Shown here piece after piece: positions 27,790-36,616 of a stretch of 64,000 nucleotides of DNA (positions are counted from its first letter, which is position 1; each line of letters begins with the position of its first letter). The stretch is from Kribbella amoyensis (GTDB lineage Bacteria > Actinomycetota > Actinomycetes > Propionibacteriales > Kribbellaceae), in contig NZ_VIVK01000001.1 in NCBI RefSeq assembly GCF_007828865.1, positions 5,456,001 through 5,520,000 on the forward strand. Reading direction: 5' to 3'. The position numbers and the translations under genes are program-made. Under the pieces are notes generated by a model, which was not told where the DNA came from, searched no databases, and worked only from the letters and a program-made list of their open reading frames with translations.

Positions 27790-28547
27790 GGTTTCTCTCC
27801 TGCCTTGCGGCTGCTGGAGCGTCGGGTGGGGGTGAGCGCTTTCCGGCCGACCGCGGTCGCGAGGGTGGCGGTGATCGCGGTCGCCCGGACGGTGGCGACG
27901 TCGGCATGGTGGACGACCGGGTGCCCGGCGTCCGTACTGGGGGTGCTGCCGCTGGGTGCGCCGGACACGATCAGGCCCATCCGGGCCATGTGCAGCGAAC
28001 CGAGCGTCTGGGTGTAGAGGTGGTTGGCCAGGTACGCGGTGTCGACCTCGTCGAAGACCCCGGTCCGCTGGCCGGCCTGCAGGATCGCCGAGATCCGCGC
28101 CAGCGCCCGGGCCATCGCGGCGCCGAGCTTGGTCATCACCGGCTCGGTGATCTCGCCGAACAGCTCGTCGCCGGTCCGCCGGAGCAGGCTCATCGCGCAG
28201 TCGGTGAAGGCCGGGTACTCCAGGCAGAAGTCGACGAACACCTCACTGAGCGCGCGCAACCTGTTCATCGGGGCCTTGCGGGGCGCGTCGACCGCCTGGA
28301 GTCGCTCGTCCAGCTCGCCCAGGTAGTCGACGAGGGTGAGCGCGAACAGTTCCTCCTTGCCGGCGAAGTGGCGGTAGATCAGCGCCTTGTTGATCCCGAC
28401 CCGTTTGGCGATGTCGTCGATCTGGGCGTCGATCGTGCCGCGCTCGTCGAACAGCTCGCGGGTGGCCCGGATGATGTCCCGCTCCCGGTCGCGCCGACGC
28501 TCCGCCGTGGTCCGGCGGCGTCCGATCGCGAGCAGCGCGGAGCTCAT
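27786..28547 (-). CDS. TetR-family regulator of the fatty-acid module
   Basis: The 253-aa protein has its HTH at about residues 25-70, including QIDDIAKRVGINKALIYRHF. A helical ligand domain follows, and then a proline/serine/arginine-rich tail. It heads the thiolase-reductase-hydratase operon and is divergent from the acyl-CoA dehydrogenase, so it most likely controls both sides through the 110-base gap. Acyl-CoA is the expected ligand by analogy with other fatty-acid TetR repressors. Confidence 0.87.
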   Translation of the reverse strand: MSSALLAIGRRRTTAERRRDRERDIIRATRELFDERGTIDAQIDDIAKRVGINKALIYRHFAGKEELFALTLVDYLGELDERLQAVDAPRKAPMNRLRALSEVFVDFCLEYPAFTDCAMSLLRRTGDELFGEITEPVMTKLGAAMARALARISAILQAGQRTGVFDEVDTAYLANHLYTQTLGSLHMARMGLIVSGAPSGSTPSTDAGHPVVHHADVATVRATAITATLATAVGRKALTPTRRSSSRKAGEKP

Positions 28548-28590
28548 GCACCGATCTTAGTCATACCGGTACCCCCTGGTGCAAACGACG

Positions 28591-28608
28591 GTTACACTCG
28601 TGGGTAAC
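28591..28608. promoter_or_regulatory. Candidate TetR operator between tetR and the dehydrogenase
   Basis: GTTAC (28591-28595) and GTAAC (28604-28608) form an inverted repeat with an 8-base spacer, inside the only divergent promoter region of the module. The core TACACT (28593-28598) could also be a -10 box for the dehydrogenase. The half-sites are short, so this is tentative. Confidence 0.3.
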
Positions 28609-28660
28609 ATCGCTGTTCCGTGGTACCCAGTCTGCCCCTGCGTCCGGTCCGGAGGACTTG

Positions 28661-29983
28661 ATGACCATGACCGACCCGAAGCCGTCTCCTGTGGTCTCCG
28701 CCGATGTGATGGCGCTGGCCGGCGAACTCGGCGCCGAGCGGTCCAAGCCGGGCTGGAGCACCTTCTCGCTCGCCCTGAACGAGGACCAGGTGGAGATCCG
28801 CGACTGGGCCCACTCCTTCGCCGCCGACGTGATCCGCCCGGCCGCCGCCGAGTGGGACGAGCGCGAGGAGACCCCGTGGCCGGTGATCCAGGAGGCCGCC
28901 AAGATCGGGCTGTACGGCCTGGACTCCAACGTGAACCTCTTCGTCGACCCGTCCGGCCTGCTGATGCCCCTGGTCCACGAGGAACTCTTCTGGGGTGACG
29001 CCGGCATCGGCATGTCGCTCGTCGGTACCGGCCTGGCGAGCTCGGCCATCTTCTCTAACGGAACTCCCGAGCAGTGGAGCCAGTGGCTGCCCCGCTGCTA
29101 CGGCACCCCGGACGACGTACGAGTGGCCGCGTTCTGCTCGTCCGAGCCGGGCGCCGGGTCTGATGTCTCCGCGATCCGCACGCGCGCGACGTACGACGAG
29201 AAGTCTGACGAGTGGGTGCTGAACGGCCAGAAGGCGTGGGCCACCAACGGCGGCATCGCCGACATCCACGTGGTGGTGGCGACCGTCGACCCGTCGCTGG
29301 GGACCAAGGGTCAGGCCGCGTTCGTGGTACCTCGCTCGGAGGTCCACGGCCTGGAGCAGGGGACGAAGCTGCGCAAGCACGGTCTGCGGGCGTCGCACAC
29401 CGCGGACGTCTTCTTCGACAACGTCCGCATCCCGGCGGCGAACGTGCTTGGTGGCAAGGAGAAGCTGGACGCGCGACTGGCGAAGGCCCGCGAAGGGACG
29501 ACGAGCCGGAACGCCTCGATGGCGACGTTCGAGATGACCCGTCACATCGTGGGAGCCCAGGCCGTCGGCATCGCGCGCGCGGCGTACGAGTTCGCCCTGG
29601 AGTACGCCAAGGGCCGCGAGCAGTTCGGCCGCCCGATCATCGACAACCAGGGCATCGCCTTCAAACTCGCCGACATGGCGATGGAGATCGAAGCCGCCCG
29701 CCTCCTGGTCTGGCGAGCCGCCAACATGTCAGCAGCCCTGATGCGAGGCGAAACTCCCGACTACCGCAACGGCGAAGGCTCCATGGCCAAGCTGAAGGCC
29801 GGCGAGGTCGCGGTCAAGGTGACGGAAGAAGCAATCCAAATCCTCGGCGGCAACGGCTACACCCGCGAGTACCCAGTAGAGCGAATGCACCGGGACGCCA
29901 AGATCTACACCATCTTCGAAGGCACCTCCGAAATCCAGAGGTTGGTGATCGCTCGGGCGATCTCGGGCATGCGCATCAGGTAG
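28661..29983 (+). CDS. Acyl-CoA dehydrogenase
   Basis: This 440-aa flavoprotein has the FAD/substrate motif AAFCSSEPGAGSDVS, the WVLNGQKAW signature, and the C-terminal IFEGTSEIQR with the catalytic-base glutamate near residue 420. It oxidises acyl-CoA to trans-2-enoyl-CoA and passes electrons to ETF. The start ATG at 28661 follows ggagga; a second ATG at 28667 is also possible. In M. tuberculosis the neighbour at this place is FadE5, about 610 aa; this protein is a shorter, classic-length dehydrogenase, so it is not a direct FadE5 copy. Confidence 0.92.
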   Translation: MTMTDPKPSPVVSADVMALAGELGAERSKPGWSTFSLALNEDQVEIRDWAHSFAADVIRPAAAEWDEREETPWPVIQEAAKIGLYGLDSNVNLFVDPSGLLMPLVHEELFWGDAGIGMSLVGTGLASSAIFSNGTPEQWSQWLPRCYGTPDDVRVAAFCSSEPGAGSDVSAIRTRATYDEKSDEWVLNGQKAWATNGGIADIHVVVATVDPSLGTKGQAAFVVPRSEVHGLEQGTKLRKHGLRASHTADVFFDNVRIPAANVLGGKEKLDARLAKAREGTTSRNASMATFEMTRHIVGAQAVGIARAAYEFALEYAKGREQFGRPIIDNQGIAFKLADMAMEIEAARLLVWRAANMSAALMRGETPDYRNGEGSMAKLKAGEVAVKVTEEAIQILGGNGYTREYPVERMHRDAKIYTIFEGTSEIQRLVIARAISGMRIR

Positions 29984-29996
29984 GTGTTTGTGCAGG

Positions 29997-31336
29997 TCAG
30001 ACGGTGATTTGAGGCTGGTCGGGGTACAGGCCGTCGTCCGGCTCCCAAGAGGTAGTGGGAGAGCGTACGGCGGCCTGCTCCGTGACTGCTACGTGAGATT
30101 TGAGAGAGAACAGGCGAGAGAGTCTGGAGTCCACAGCCTTCCGCGCCCGCTCGTACGACGAGGGCAGCATGTGGGTGTAGAGCCGCAGGGTGAAACCGGG
30201 ATCTCCGTGGCCCAGGTACGCAGCCAACTCCTTGATATTGACACCGTCTGCGAGCGTGATGCTCGCGTAGTAGTGGCGCAACGCGTGCATCCCGTTCTCT
30301 CGGCTGGAGACGTAGTGCCGTCTGTGTCGCGCGTCCTTCGTCGGCTTCGGGATAACGCCGGCGTGGGGATAGCGCCGGCTTCCAGACCAACTCGTCGTAG
30401 GTGCGAGCCCGGATGTGCTTGTCGTCAGTCCAGCGGAACAAGAGGCGGACCGTCAGCGCATCGCCGTCGAGCTTCTCCCAGGGCAACGTGTACGGACGCG
30501 GCTTGGTTGCCTCGATGTGTTCCTTGAGGATCAGGGCCGTCCCATCGGACATCGGAACGGTCCGCTCGGTGTCATTCTTCGGCAGCGCGAACACGAACTC
30601 GCTGCCTAGCTTCTTCACCTGTCGACGTACCTGGATGACCATCTCGCCGAAGTCGATATCCTCCCCTGCCAGCCCGAAGAGCTCGCCCTGTCTCAGGCCG
30701 CACGCCGCGCCGATCGACGCGATCGGACGGTATTCGGGAGGGTGGCCTTCGGCGATCCGCAGCACCACATCATCGCTCCACACGACGGTTCTTCCGCTCT
30801 TCTCCGTCGGCACCTTGACCCCCCGCGCCTTGGCCGGATTGCGCTTGATCGCCTCGTCATCCACCGCGAGTTCGAGCGTTCCGTGCAGGACGAGGAACGC
30901 CGCACGCGCGGTCGACGGCCCGAACCGCGAACCCCAGGTCAGCGAGCCAAGCAGCAATCTCCGACGGCTTGATCGTCCGCAGTTGCCTCCGACCGAACAC
31001 CGGATCCACATGCAACCGAAGCGACGACTCGTACCTGATCGCCGTCGCGGGATCCACCACCCGCGACGCCAACCACCGCTCGGCAACCACCCCGAACCGA
31101 ACCTTCCCAGCCTCCGGATCGATGTACTCCCCACGCTCCCGGTCCGTCTCCATAGCATTCGCATGCCGCTCAGCCGGCGCCTTGGTGGTGAAAGCCTTGG
31201 TCCGCTCCCGCCCCTCCGGATCGATCCATCCCGCCAGCCATCGCTTCCCATGTCCCCACCTGGCATTCCGGACCCGCACCGTCGACCCATCCGCCTGCTT
31301 CACACCCCGAGTCCACTGATCCTTCACGTACGCCAT
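29997..31336 (-). pseudogene. Phage-type tyrosine integrase with two frameshifts
   Basis: Three overlapping minus-strand frames together encode one integrase of about 445 aa. The N-terminal arm/SAM-like part reads from ATG 31336 to about 30932. The frame then changes at a run of four C (30932-30935), and again at a run of four G (30365-30368). In both, removing one base restores the frame. Catalytic residues are visible: Arg in ACGLRQGELFGL, H-x-x-R region HALRHYYAS, and Tyr in TLRLYTHMLP. The gene ends 14 bases from the dehydrogenase stop. An IS256 copy lies 30 bases upstream. Two homopolymer indels could be sequencing errors. Confidence 0.85.
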
Positions 31337-31357
31337 TGCCGCGCCTCCGCCCGTCGC

Positions 31358-31365
31358 CGATGTGC
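31358..31365. repeat. Target-site duplication of the IS256 element, left copy
   Basis: CGATGTGC directly abuts the left inverted repeat and is repeated exactly at 32760-32767 after the right inverted repeat. Eight bases is the usual duplication length for this family. Confidence 0.95.
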
Positions 31366-32759
31366 GGGTCTATCTCGCTAACGGTGTTTCCGGCGGTGTT
31401 CATCAGTAGGTTTCGGCTGCCGGGAATCGGTCGCCGAAGGTGATCGCGAACGCGTTGAGTGCTGGTTTCCACCGCATCGCCCATCGTGCCCGGCCGGTGC
31501 CGGTGGGGTCCAATGACCGGGTCACGAGGTAGAGACACTTCAGCGCGGCCTGTTCGGTCGGGAAGTGGCCGCGGGCCTTGATCGCGCGCCGGTAGCGGGC
31601 GTTCAGGGACTCGATCGCGTTCGTGGAGCACAGCACCCGGCGGATCTCGACGTCGTAGTCCAGGAACGGGATGAACTCGTTCCAGGCGTTATCCCACAGC
31701 CGGATCACCGCCGGGTAGCGCTGCCCCCACTTCTCGGTCAGGTCGTCGAACGCCGCGCGGGCGGCGGTGGCGTTGACGGCGGTGTAGATCGGCTTCAGGT
31801 CACCTTTGAGCTCGGGCCAGTACTTGCGGGAGGTGAGCCGGAAGGTGTTGCGGATCAGGTGGATGATGCAGGTCTGCACGATCGCCGGCGGCCACACGTT
31901 CGCCACCACCTCCGGCAGCCCCTTCAACCCGTCGCAGACCACGAAGAACACATCCCGCAGGCCCCGGTTGCGCAGATCGGTGAGCACGGCCATCCAGAAC
32001 TTCGCGCCCTCACCGCTGCCCGCAGTCCCAGCCCACAACCCGAGGATCTCGCGCTCCCCGGCCAGCGTGACACCGATCGCGGCATAGAACGGCCGGTTCG
32101 CGACCTGCCCGTCGCGGACCTTGACCACGATCGCGTCGATGAACACCGCCGCATACACCTCGTCCAGCGGCCGACTCGCCCACTCGGTCATCTCCTCGAT
32201 CACCTTGTCAGTGATCCGGCTGATGGTCTCCCGGCTGACCGAGGCACCGTAAATCTCGGCGAAATGCGCCGAAATCTCACCCGTGGTCAAGCCCTTGGCA
32301 TACAGCGACAGCACCACCTCGTCGACACCGTTCAACCGGCGCTGCCGCTTCTTCACGATCTGCGGAGTGAACGTGCCGGCCCGGTCCCGCGGCACCTCCA
32401 GCTCGACCTGGCCGGACGTCTCGGTCAGCACCGTCTTGGACCGGGTGCCGTTACGGACATTGCCCGCCACCGGCTCGCCGTGCTTCTCATGACCCAGATG
32501 CTCGGTCAGCTCCTCGTTCAACGCGGTCTCCAGCACCGCCTTGTTCAGCTGCTTCAACAACCCGTCCGGGCCCGTCAGCGACAGCCCTTGCTCCTTCGCC
32601 AGCCGCACCAACTCAGCCGCAGCAAGCTCCTCGGCCGACGCCTTACCCTGCTTCTTCTTACCTGCCACATCCGGCAGTGTCGCGGTCATTGCCGCACCTT
32701 TCCCACCAACCACCACAGTCGGCGCGTCGGGCCAGAAACACCGTTAGACGGACAGTCCC
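31366..32759 (-). mobile_element. Complete IS256-family insertion sequence, 1394 bp
   Basis: The element is bounded by 25-bp inverted repeats, 31366-31390 and 32735-32759, which match at 20 of 25 positions and share CTAACGGTGTTTC. Exact 8-bp duplications lie outside both ends. It carries one transposase on the minus strand. It is inserted about 30 bases upstream of the integrase start, so it may have cut off the integrase promoter. Confidence 0.95.
31403..32689 (-). CDS. IS256-family (mutator-type) transposase
   Basis: This 428-aa DDE transposase includes LNEELTEHLGHEKHG, the FIDAIVVKVRDGQV segment with the first acidic residue, VCDGLKGLPEVV with the second, and STNAIESLNARYRRAIKARG with the C-terminal glutamate. 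All are diagnostic of the mutator-like superfamily. ATG at 32689 is chosen; the earlier in-frame start would add nine residues. The gene is intact and nearly fills the element. Confidence 0.95.
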   Translation of the reverse strand: MTATLPDVAGKKKQGKASAEELAAAELVRLAKEQGLSLTGPDGLLKQLNKAVLETALNEELTEHLGHEKHGEPVAGNVRNGTRSKTVLTETSGQVELEVPRDRAGTFTPQIVKKRQRRLNGVDEVVLSLYAKGLTTGEISAHFAEIYGASVSRETISRITDKVIEEMTEWASRPLDEVYAAVFIDAIVVKVRDGQVANRPFYAAIGVTLAGEREILGLWAGTAGSGEGAKFWMAVLTDLRNRGLRDVFFVVCDGLKGLPEVVANVWPPAIVQTCIIHLIRNTFRLTSRKYWPELKGDLKPIYTAVNATAARAAFDDLTEKWGQRYPAVIRLWDNAWNEFIPFLDYDVEIRRVLCSTNAIESLNARYRRAIKARGHFPTEQAALKCLYLVTRSLDPTGTGRARWAMRWKPALNAFAITFGDRFPAAETY

Positions 32760-32767
32760 CGATGTGC
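32735..32767. repeat. Right inverted repeat and target duplication of the IS256 element
   Basis: The inverted repeat occupies 32735-32759 and pairs with 31366-31390. The following CGATGTGC (32760-32767) duplicates 31358-31365. Confidence 0.95.
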
Positions 32768-32949
32768 GGATGCTCAACGTCCGGAGCGGAGAGGGAATCG
32801 AGAACCAAGGAGCTCTTTGGCTGAAGCGGTCGCTTGAAGGGTGGATTTGGTCACGGATTGCAACTATGGTGCACGTTGCGCAGGAGGCTCATGGGGTGTG
32901 GGCCTAGGGGATGGAGCGTCGGTCAGACGCGTGTGCCTATGGGGTGGAA

Positions 32950-34215
32950 ATGGGTAGAAGGCGTGGTTTCTTCGCGGAGCTGCAACACCAGGCTGCGGTT
33001 GCGCAGCGCGAGCGTGAGCGGGCGCAAGCTGCGGCTGTTAGGGAGCAGTTGCGAGCGCAGCGGGAGGCCGAGCGTGCCTTCAATGCTGCTCAGAGGGCCA
33101 TGGCCGCGGCAGCCAAGGCTGACGCGAGGGCTGCTGCGGAGGCTGAGCGGGAGGCGAAACGACTTCACATCGCCGCACAGGAGTCCAAGGTGGCGGCGAT
33201 GAACGCACACCTGGAGATGCAGTTGGAGGAGATCGACAGCATCCTCGAAGCGACGCTGAAGGTCGACGACTACGTCGACCTGGAGAAGTTGCGGAAGTCA
33301 GCCTCGCATCCGCCGTTCGAATCGAAGTACCTCGCTCCGATTTCTTCGCCGGCTCCGATTCAGGTGCCGCCTGAGCCGGTGTTCGTGCAGCCGGAGGCCC
33401 GAAAGGGCCTGTCCGCACTCACCGGCAAGAAAAAGCATGCTGCATCGGTGGCTGCGGCGCGGGCAGCGTTCGAAGAGCAGCATCGGCAGTGGCAGGCGTA
33501 CTCGGCATCGATCCCGATGCGACAGCTGGAGCAACTGACGGCGCACACCGCCGCCGAGGAGCAGAGGCTTCAGCACCTCGCCTCGGATCGGTCGCAATAT
33601 GACAAGGAGTGCCAGGCCCGCCAGGCCGAGGTTGATGCCGCGAATGCTGAGCTCGACACCTTGATTCACAACTTCCAGGCGGGGAAGCAGGAGGCGGTGA
33701 CTGAGTACGTCGGGATTGTATTCGGCAACTCGGTGTATCCCGACAGCTTCCCCTGGGGCGTCGACTACGAGTACGACCAGGAATCGCGCGAGCTTCGCGT
33801 CAGCCTGACCTTCCCGCAACCGAGTGCCCTCCCTACGGTCCGCCAGTACAAGTATGTGAAGGCCAAGGACGAGATCACCGAGTCCCTGCAGACGGTGAAG
33901 GAGCAACGTGACCGGTACTCGTCGGTGGTCGAGAACATGGTTCTGAGGACGCTGCACGAGGTCTGGGAGTCGGACCGCGACGGGAAGATCGACAGCATCT
34001 CCCTCGCTGGTGGAGTCGCGCATATCGACCCTGCTACGGGGCAGGAGGCGTTTACGCCGCTCATCGCGGTAGCTGTGGATCGTACGACGTTCTGCGCGAT
34101 CGATCTGACCCGGGTCACGCCTGCGGAGACGTTGAAGTACCTCAAGGCGGTCGTCTCGAAGAATCCTCATGCCCTCGCAGGCATCGACACTTCGGCCGGC
34201 GTACGCGGGCACTGA
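32950..34215 (+). CDS. Long coiled-coil protein, first gene of a putative defence cassette
   Basis: This 421-aa protein starts MGRRRGFFAELQHQ and then has a coiled coil rich in A, R, E and Q over about residues 10-95. A linker and a second helical segment (about 165-235) follow. The C-terminal globular part has VVENMVLRTLHEVWESDR, TPLIAVAVDRTTFCAIDL and LKYLKAVVSKNPHALAGID. I recall this C-terminal pattern from actinobacterial proteins annotated as restriction-system proteins, where an Mrr-like nuclease often follows; no nuclease motif is seen here. ATG 32950 is preferred to 32911 because it begins at the conserved MGRRRG. The partner gene starts 12 bases downstream. Function unproven. Confidence 0.75.
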   Translation: MGRRRGFFAELQHQAAVAQRERERAQAAAVREQLRAQREAERAFNAAQRAMAAAAKADARAAAEAEREAKRLHIAAQESKVAAMNAHLEMQLEEIDSILEATLKVDDYVDLEKLRKSASHPPFESKYLAPISSPAPIQVPPEPVFVQPEARKGLSALTGKKKHAASVAAARAAFEEQHRQWQAYSASIPMRQLEQLTAHTAAEEQRLQHLASDRSQYDKECQARQAEVDAANAELDTLIHNFQAGKQEAVTEYVGIVFGNSVYPDSFPWGVDYEYDQESRELRVSLTFPQPSALPTVRQYKYVKAKDEITESLQTVKEQRDRYSSVVENMVLRTLHEVWESDRDGKIDSISLAGGVAHIDPATGQEAFTPLIAVAVDRTTFCAIDLTRVTPAETLKYLKAVVSKNPHALAGIDTSAGVRGH

Positions 34216-34227
34216 GAGGAGGGGGAC

Positions 34228-35703
34228 ATGCGAGGCTTCAGGTTCAATGCTCCTCCGGGCTGGCCGCCGCCTCCTGAGGGATGGGAGCCGCCAGACGGCT
34301 GGTTGCCGGACCCGTCCTGGCCACCGGCCCCACCCGAATGGACATTCTGGGTTCCGGACCATCATGAGCAGGCTGACTCGCTGGAAGCGAAGCACCGTGC
34401 TCCTACGCCAGTGACCGAGCCCGCCGAAGTCCCACCAGCTAACGCTGAACCTGTCCCGGTAGAGCACATCGCGACTGAGTCGACGGCGCCGCTCGCCGCA
34501 GACAACGCTTTGACGGTTGAGCGCGACAGACTGGCTGCGGTGCAAGATGAGATCGCTGAAGCAACGAAGATTCTGGCCGATCTGCGTGCGTCTGCCGACA
34601 ATCTGCAGCGCCAGGACCCGCCGGATCTGCGCGACGAGTTGGAGCAGTCGGCAGCGGATCTCCGCGCACAGTTGGTGGAGCTGAACGATGCGCTGCTGCT
34701 GCAGCAAGTGGGCATCTATGAGTACCACCATCCGCTGGAGAACGCCGACGCCTACAGAGAACGGCTTGCCGGCCTGCGCGAGCAGATCAAGACGCGCGTT
34801 CGCTCCAAGGAAGCTGTACTCGCATCGGACATGTTCTCGTACAACAACTCCCTGGCGAAGGGGAGGAAGATGACATCTGACTTCGCCAAGTTGATGCTCC
34901 GGGCTTACAACGCCGAGGCGGACAACTGCGTCCGGTCCCTGCGAGCCGGTGCCGTGGCAACGGCGAAGAAGCGTCTCGAAGCCTCGGTTGAGACCATCGC
35001 GCGGCTGGGCAGCATGATGGAGATGAGGATCTCCCCGGACTATCACGCTCTGAGACTCGAGGAGATCGAACTCACCGCGGACTACCTGATGAAGGTGCAG
35101 GAGGAGCGCGAGCAAGCGCGCGAGGAACGCGAGCGACTCCGTGAGGAGCGCAAAGCAGAACAGGAACTTGCGGCCGAGCGTGAACGCCTCGACAAGGAGC
35201 GAACCCACTACCTGAACGCGCTGCAGGCTTTGAGGGAACAGGGCAAGCTCGAGGAGGCCGTCGAGCTCGAAGCCCGGCTGGGGGAGATCGACAAGGCGAT
35301 CGAGCTGAATGACTTCCGGGCCGCGAACATCCGGGCCGGGTACGTCTATGTCATCAGCAATATCGGTGCATTCGGCAAGGATGTCGTCAAGATCGGGCTC
35401 ACGCGGAGGCTCGAGCCGCTCGACCGGATCCGGGAGCTGGGCGACGCCTCGGTTCCCTTTCCGTTCGACGTTCACGCACTGTACTTCTCCGATGATGCGG
35501 TCACATTGGAGAACGAACTCCACGCAGCATTTGCGGATCGGCGGCTGAACCAGGTCAATCTCCGGCGAGAGTTCTTCTTCGCAACACCGGCTGAGGTGCG
35601 AGAGATCCTTGCCGCCAAGGTCGGCAGCTTGCTCGAGTTCTCAGAGGCACCGGAGGCCACACAGTACTTTCAGAGTCACGCCACATGGCCGGCTCGGGCT
35701 TAG
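34228..35703 (+). CDS. DUF4041-like protein with C-terminal GIY-YIG (T5orf172) nuclease
   Basis: This 491-aa protein opens with tryptophan/proline repeats (PPGWPPPPEGW, PDPSWPPAPPEW), then acidic linker, a coiled coil (about 90-160), a DUF4041-like helical region (about 165-290) and a charged coiled coil (about 295-355). The C-terminal domain is GIY-YIG: GYVYVISN (about 371-378), the active-site arginine in GLTRRLEPLDR, and the metal-binding glutamate in LENELHAAF, followed by NLRREFFFA. It would cut DNA. Ribosome site ggagggg precedes ATG 34228. Paired with the coiled-coil gene in one transcript beside an integrase, it fits an anti-phage or anti-plasmid role; that is inference. Confidence 0.82.
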   Translation: MRGFRFNAPPGWPPPPEGWEPPDGWLPDPSWPPAPPEWTFWVPDHHEQADSLEAKHRAPTPVTEPAEVPPANAEPVPVEHIATESTAPLAADNALTVERDRLAAVQDEIAEATKILADLRASADNLQRQDPPDLRDELEQSAADLRAQLVELNDALLLQQVGIYEYHHPLENADAYRERLAGLREQIKTRVRSKEAVLASDMFSYNNSLAKGRKMTSDFAKLMLRAYNAEADNCVRSLRAGAVATAKKRLEASVETIARLGSMMEMRISPDYHALRLEEIELTADYLMKVQEEREQAREERERLREERKAEQELAAERERLDKERTHYLNALQALREQGKLEEAVELEARLGEIDKAIELNDFRAANIRAGYVYVISNIGAFGKDVVKIGLTRRLEPLDRIRELGDASVPFPFDVHALYFSDDAVTLENELHAAFADRRLNQVNLRREFFFATPAEVREILAAKVGSLLEFSEAPEATQYFQSHATWPARA

Positions 35704-35727
35704 TAAGTGAGATGCTGCCCTCGTTCC

Positions 35728-36606
35728 TCACTCGCCGGCGGTTGTGTGGTGGGCTTCCTGATACTGGCCGAGCGTTCGCGTGAGGATGGTTCGGGCGTCG
35801 TTGCCGTAGGCAGCTGCATTGGCCAGGTGGCCGAAGACCCTTTCGTAGGCTGCGAGTTCGTCGGACTGGCTGATGTTGAGTACGGCGGTGAAGAGTTCGA
35901 CGATCGCGAGTTTGTTGTCGTAGAGGTAGAAGCCGTGGAGTGGGCCGACGCTTAGTGGTGCGCCGAACGGGATGATGCCGACGCGGATGGTCGGAAGTGT
36001 GGTCATCGAGATGAGGTGGCCGACCTGGCCGGTCATGACGTCGGGTGGGCAGACCTGGTAGCGGAGTACGGCTTCGGTCATGACGAAGTGGAATCTCTTG
36101 TCGCCGCGGTGCAGGACTCGTTGTCGGTCCATGCGAGCGGCGATGGCTTCTTCGAGTTCAGCTTCGCTCTTGGGTACGCCGCGTTCGGACTCGTCGGGAT
36201 CGCCCTCTGCGAATCGGTACCTGGCGTACTCGGCTGTCTGGAGCAGACCGGGGACGAAGCACGGCTCGAAGTTGCGGGTGAGTTCGGTTTTCGACTCGAT
36301 CTCGCCGATCGATCGTTGCCGGGAAGGGAGTCCGGTCCGGAACATGCGGCGGAACTCGACGTACTGCTGCTCCAGTGACCGCAGGCTCGCGACGAGTTCC
36401 GGGACGAGTTGCTCGCGATCGCAGATCCGGGCCCAGGTGGTGACGTCGGTGTCGGACGGTGTCTGCCTGCCGGCTTCGATCTTGGAGATCTTGGACGGCG
36501 GCCAGCCGGCCTCGCTGGCGAGGCGGCGGCCGGTGAGGTGGGCGTCCAGCCGCATCTCCCGAAGTCGGTTGCCGAGCGCTTCGCGCGCTCGCTGGAAACT
36601 GGACAC
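35728..36606 (-). CDS. XRE-family regulator with DUF5753 domain
   Basis: This 292-aa protein has an HTH at about residues 10-55 (RRLASEAGWPPSKISKIEAG) and a DUF5753 domain beyond residue 90, with FVPGLLQTAEYARY and VLRYQVCPPDVMTGQV. These proteins are abundant in Streptomyces and relatives, where they act with small partners in development and antibiotic control (WhiJ type). GTG 36606 is chosen; the frame extends upstream but overlaps the next gene. It is downstream of a DUF6879 gene in the same direction. Confidence 0.9.
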   Translation of the reverse strand: MSSFQRAREALGNRLREMRLDAHLTGRRLASEAGWPPSKISKIEAGRQTPSDTDVTTWARICDREQLVPELVASLRSLEQQYVEFRRMFRTGLPSRQRSIGEIESKTELTRNFEPCFVPGLLQTAEYARYRFAEGDPDESERGVPKSEAELEEAIAARMDRQRVLHRGDKRFHFVMTEAVLRYQVCPPDVMTGQVGHLISMTTLPTIRVGIIPFGAPLSVGPLHGFYLYDNKLAIVELFTAVLNISQSDELAAYERVFGHLANAAAYGNDARTILTRTLGQYQEAHHTTAGE

Positions 36607-36616
36607 CCACGCTCGC

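Noticed and set aside
29984..30060. Attachment site or tRNA next to the integrase
   Set aside because: No tRNA-like sequence was seen, and no direct repeat of the dehydrogenase 3' end was found by eye near the island's right side.
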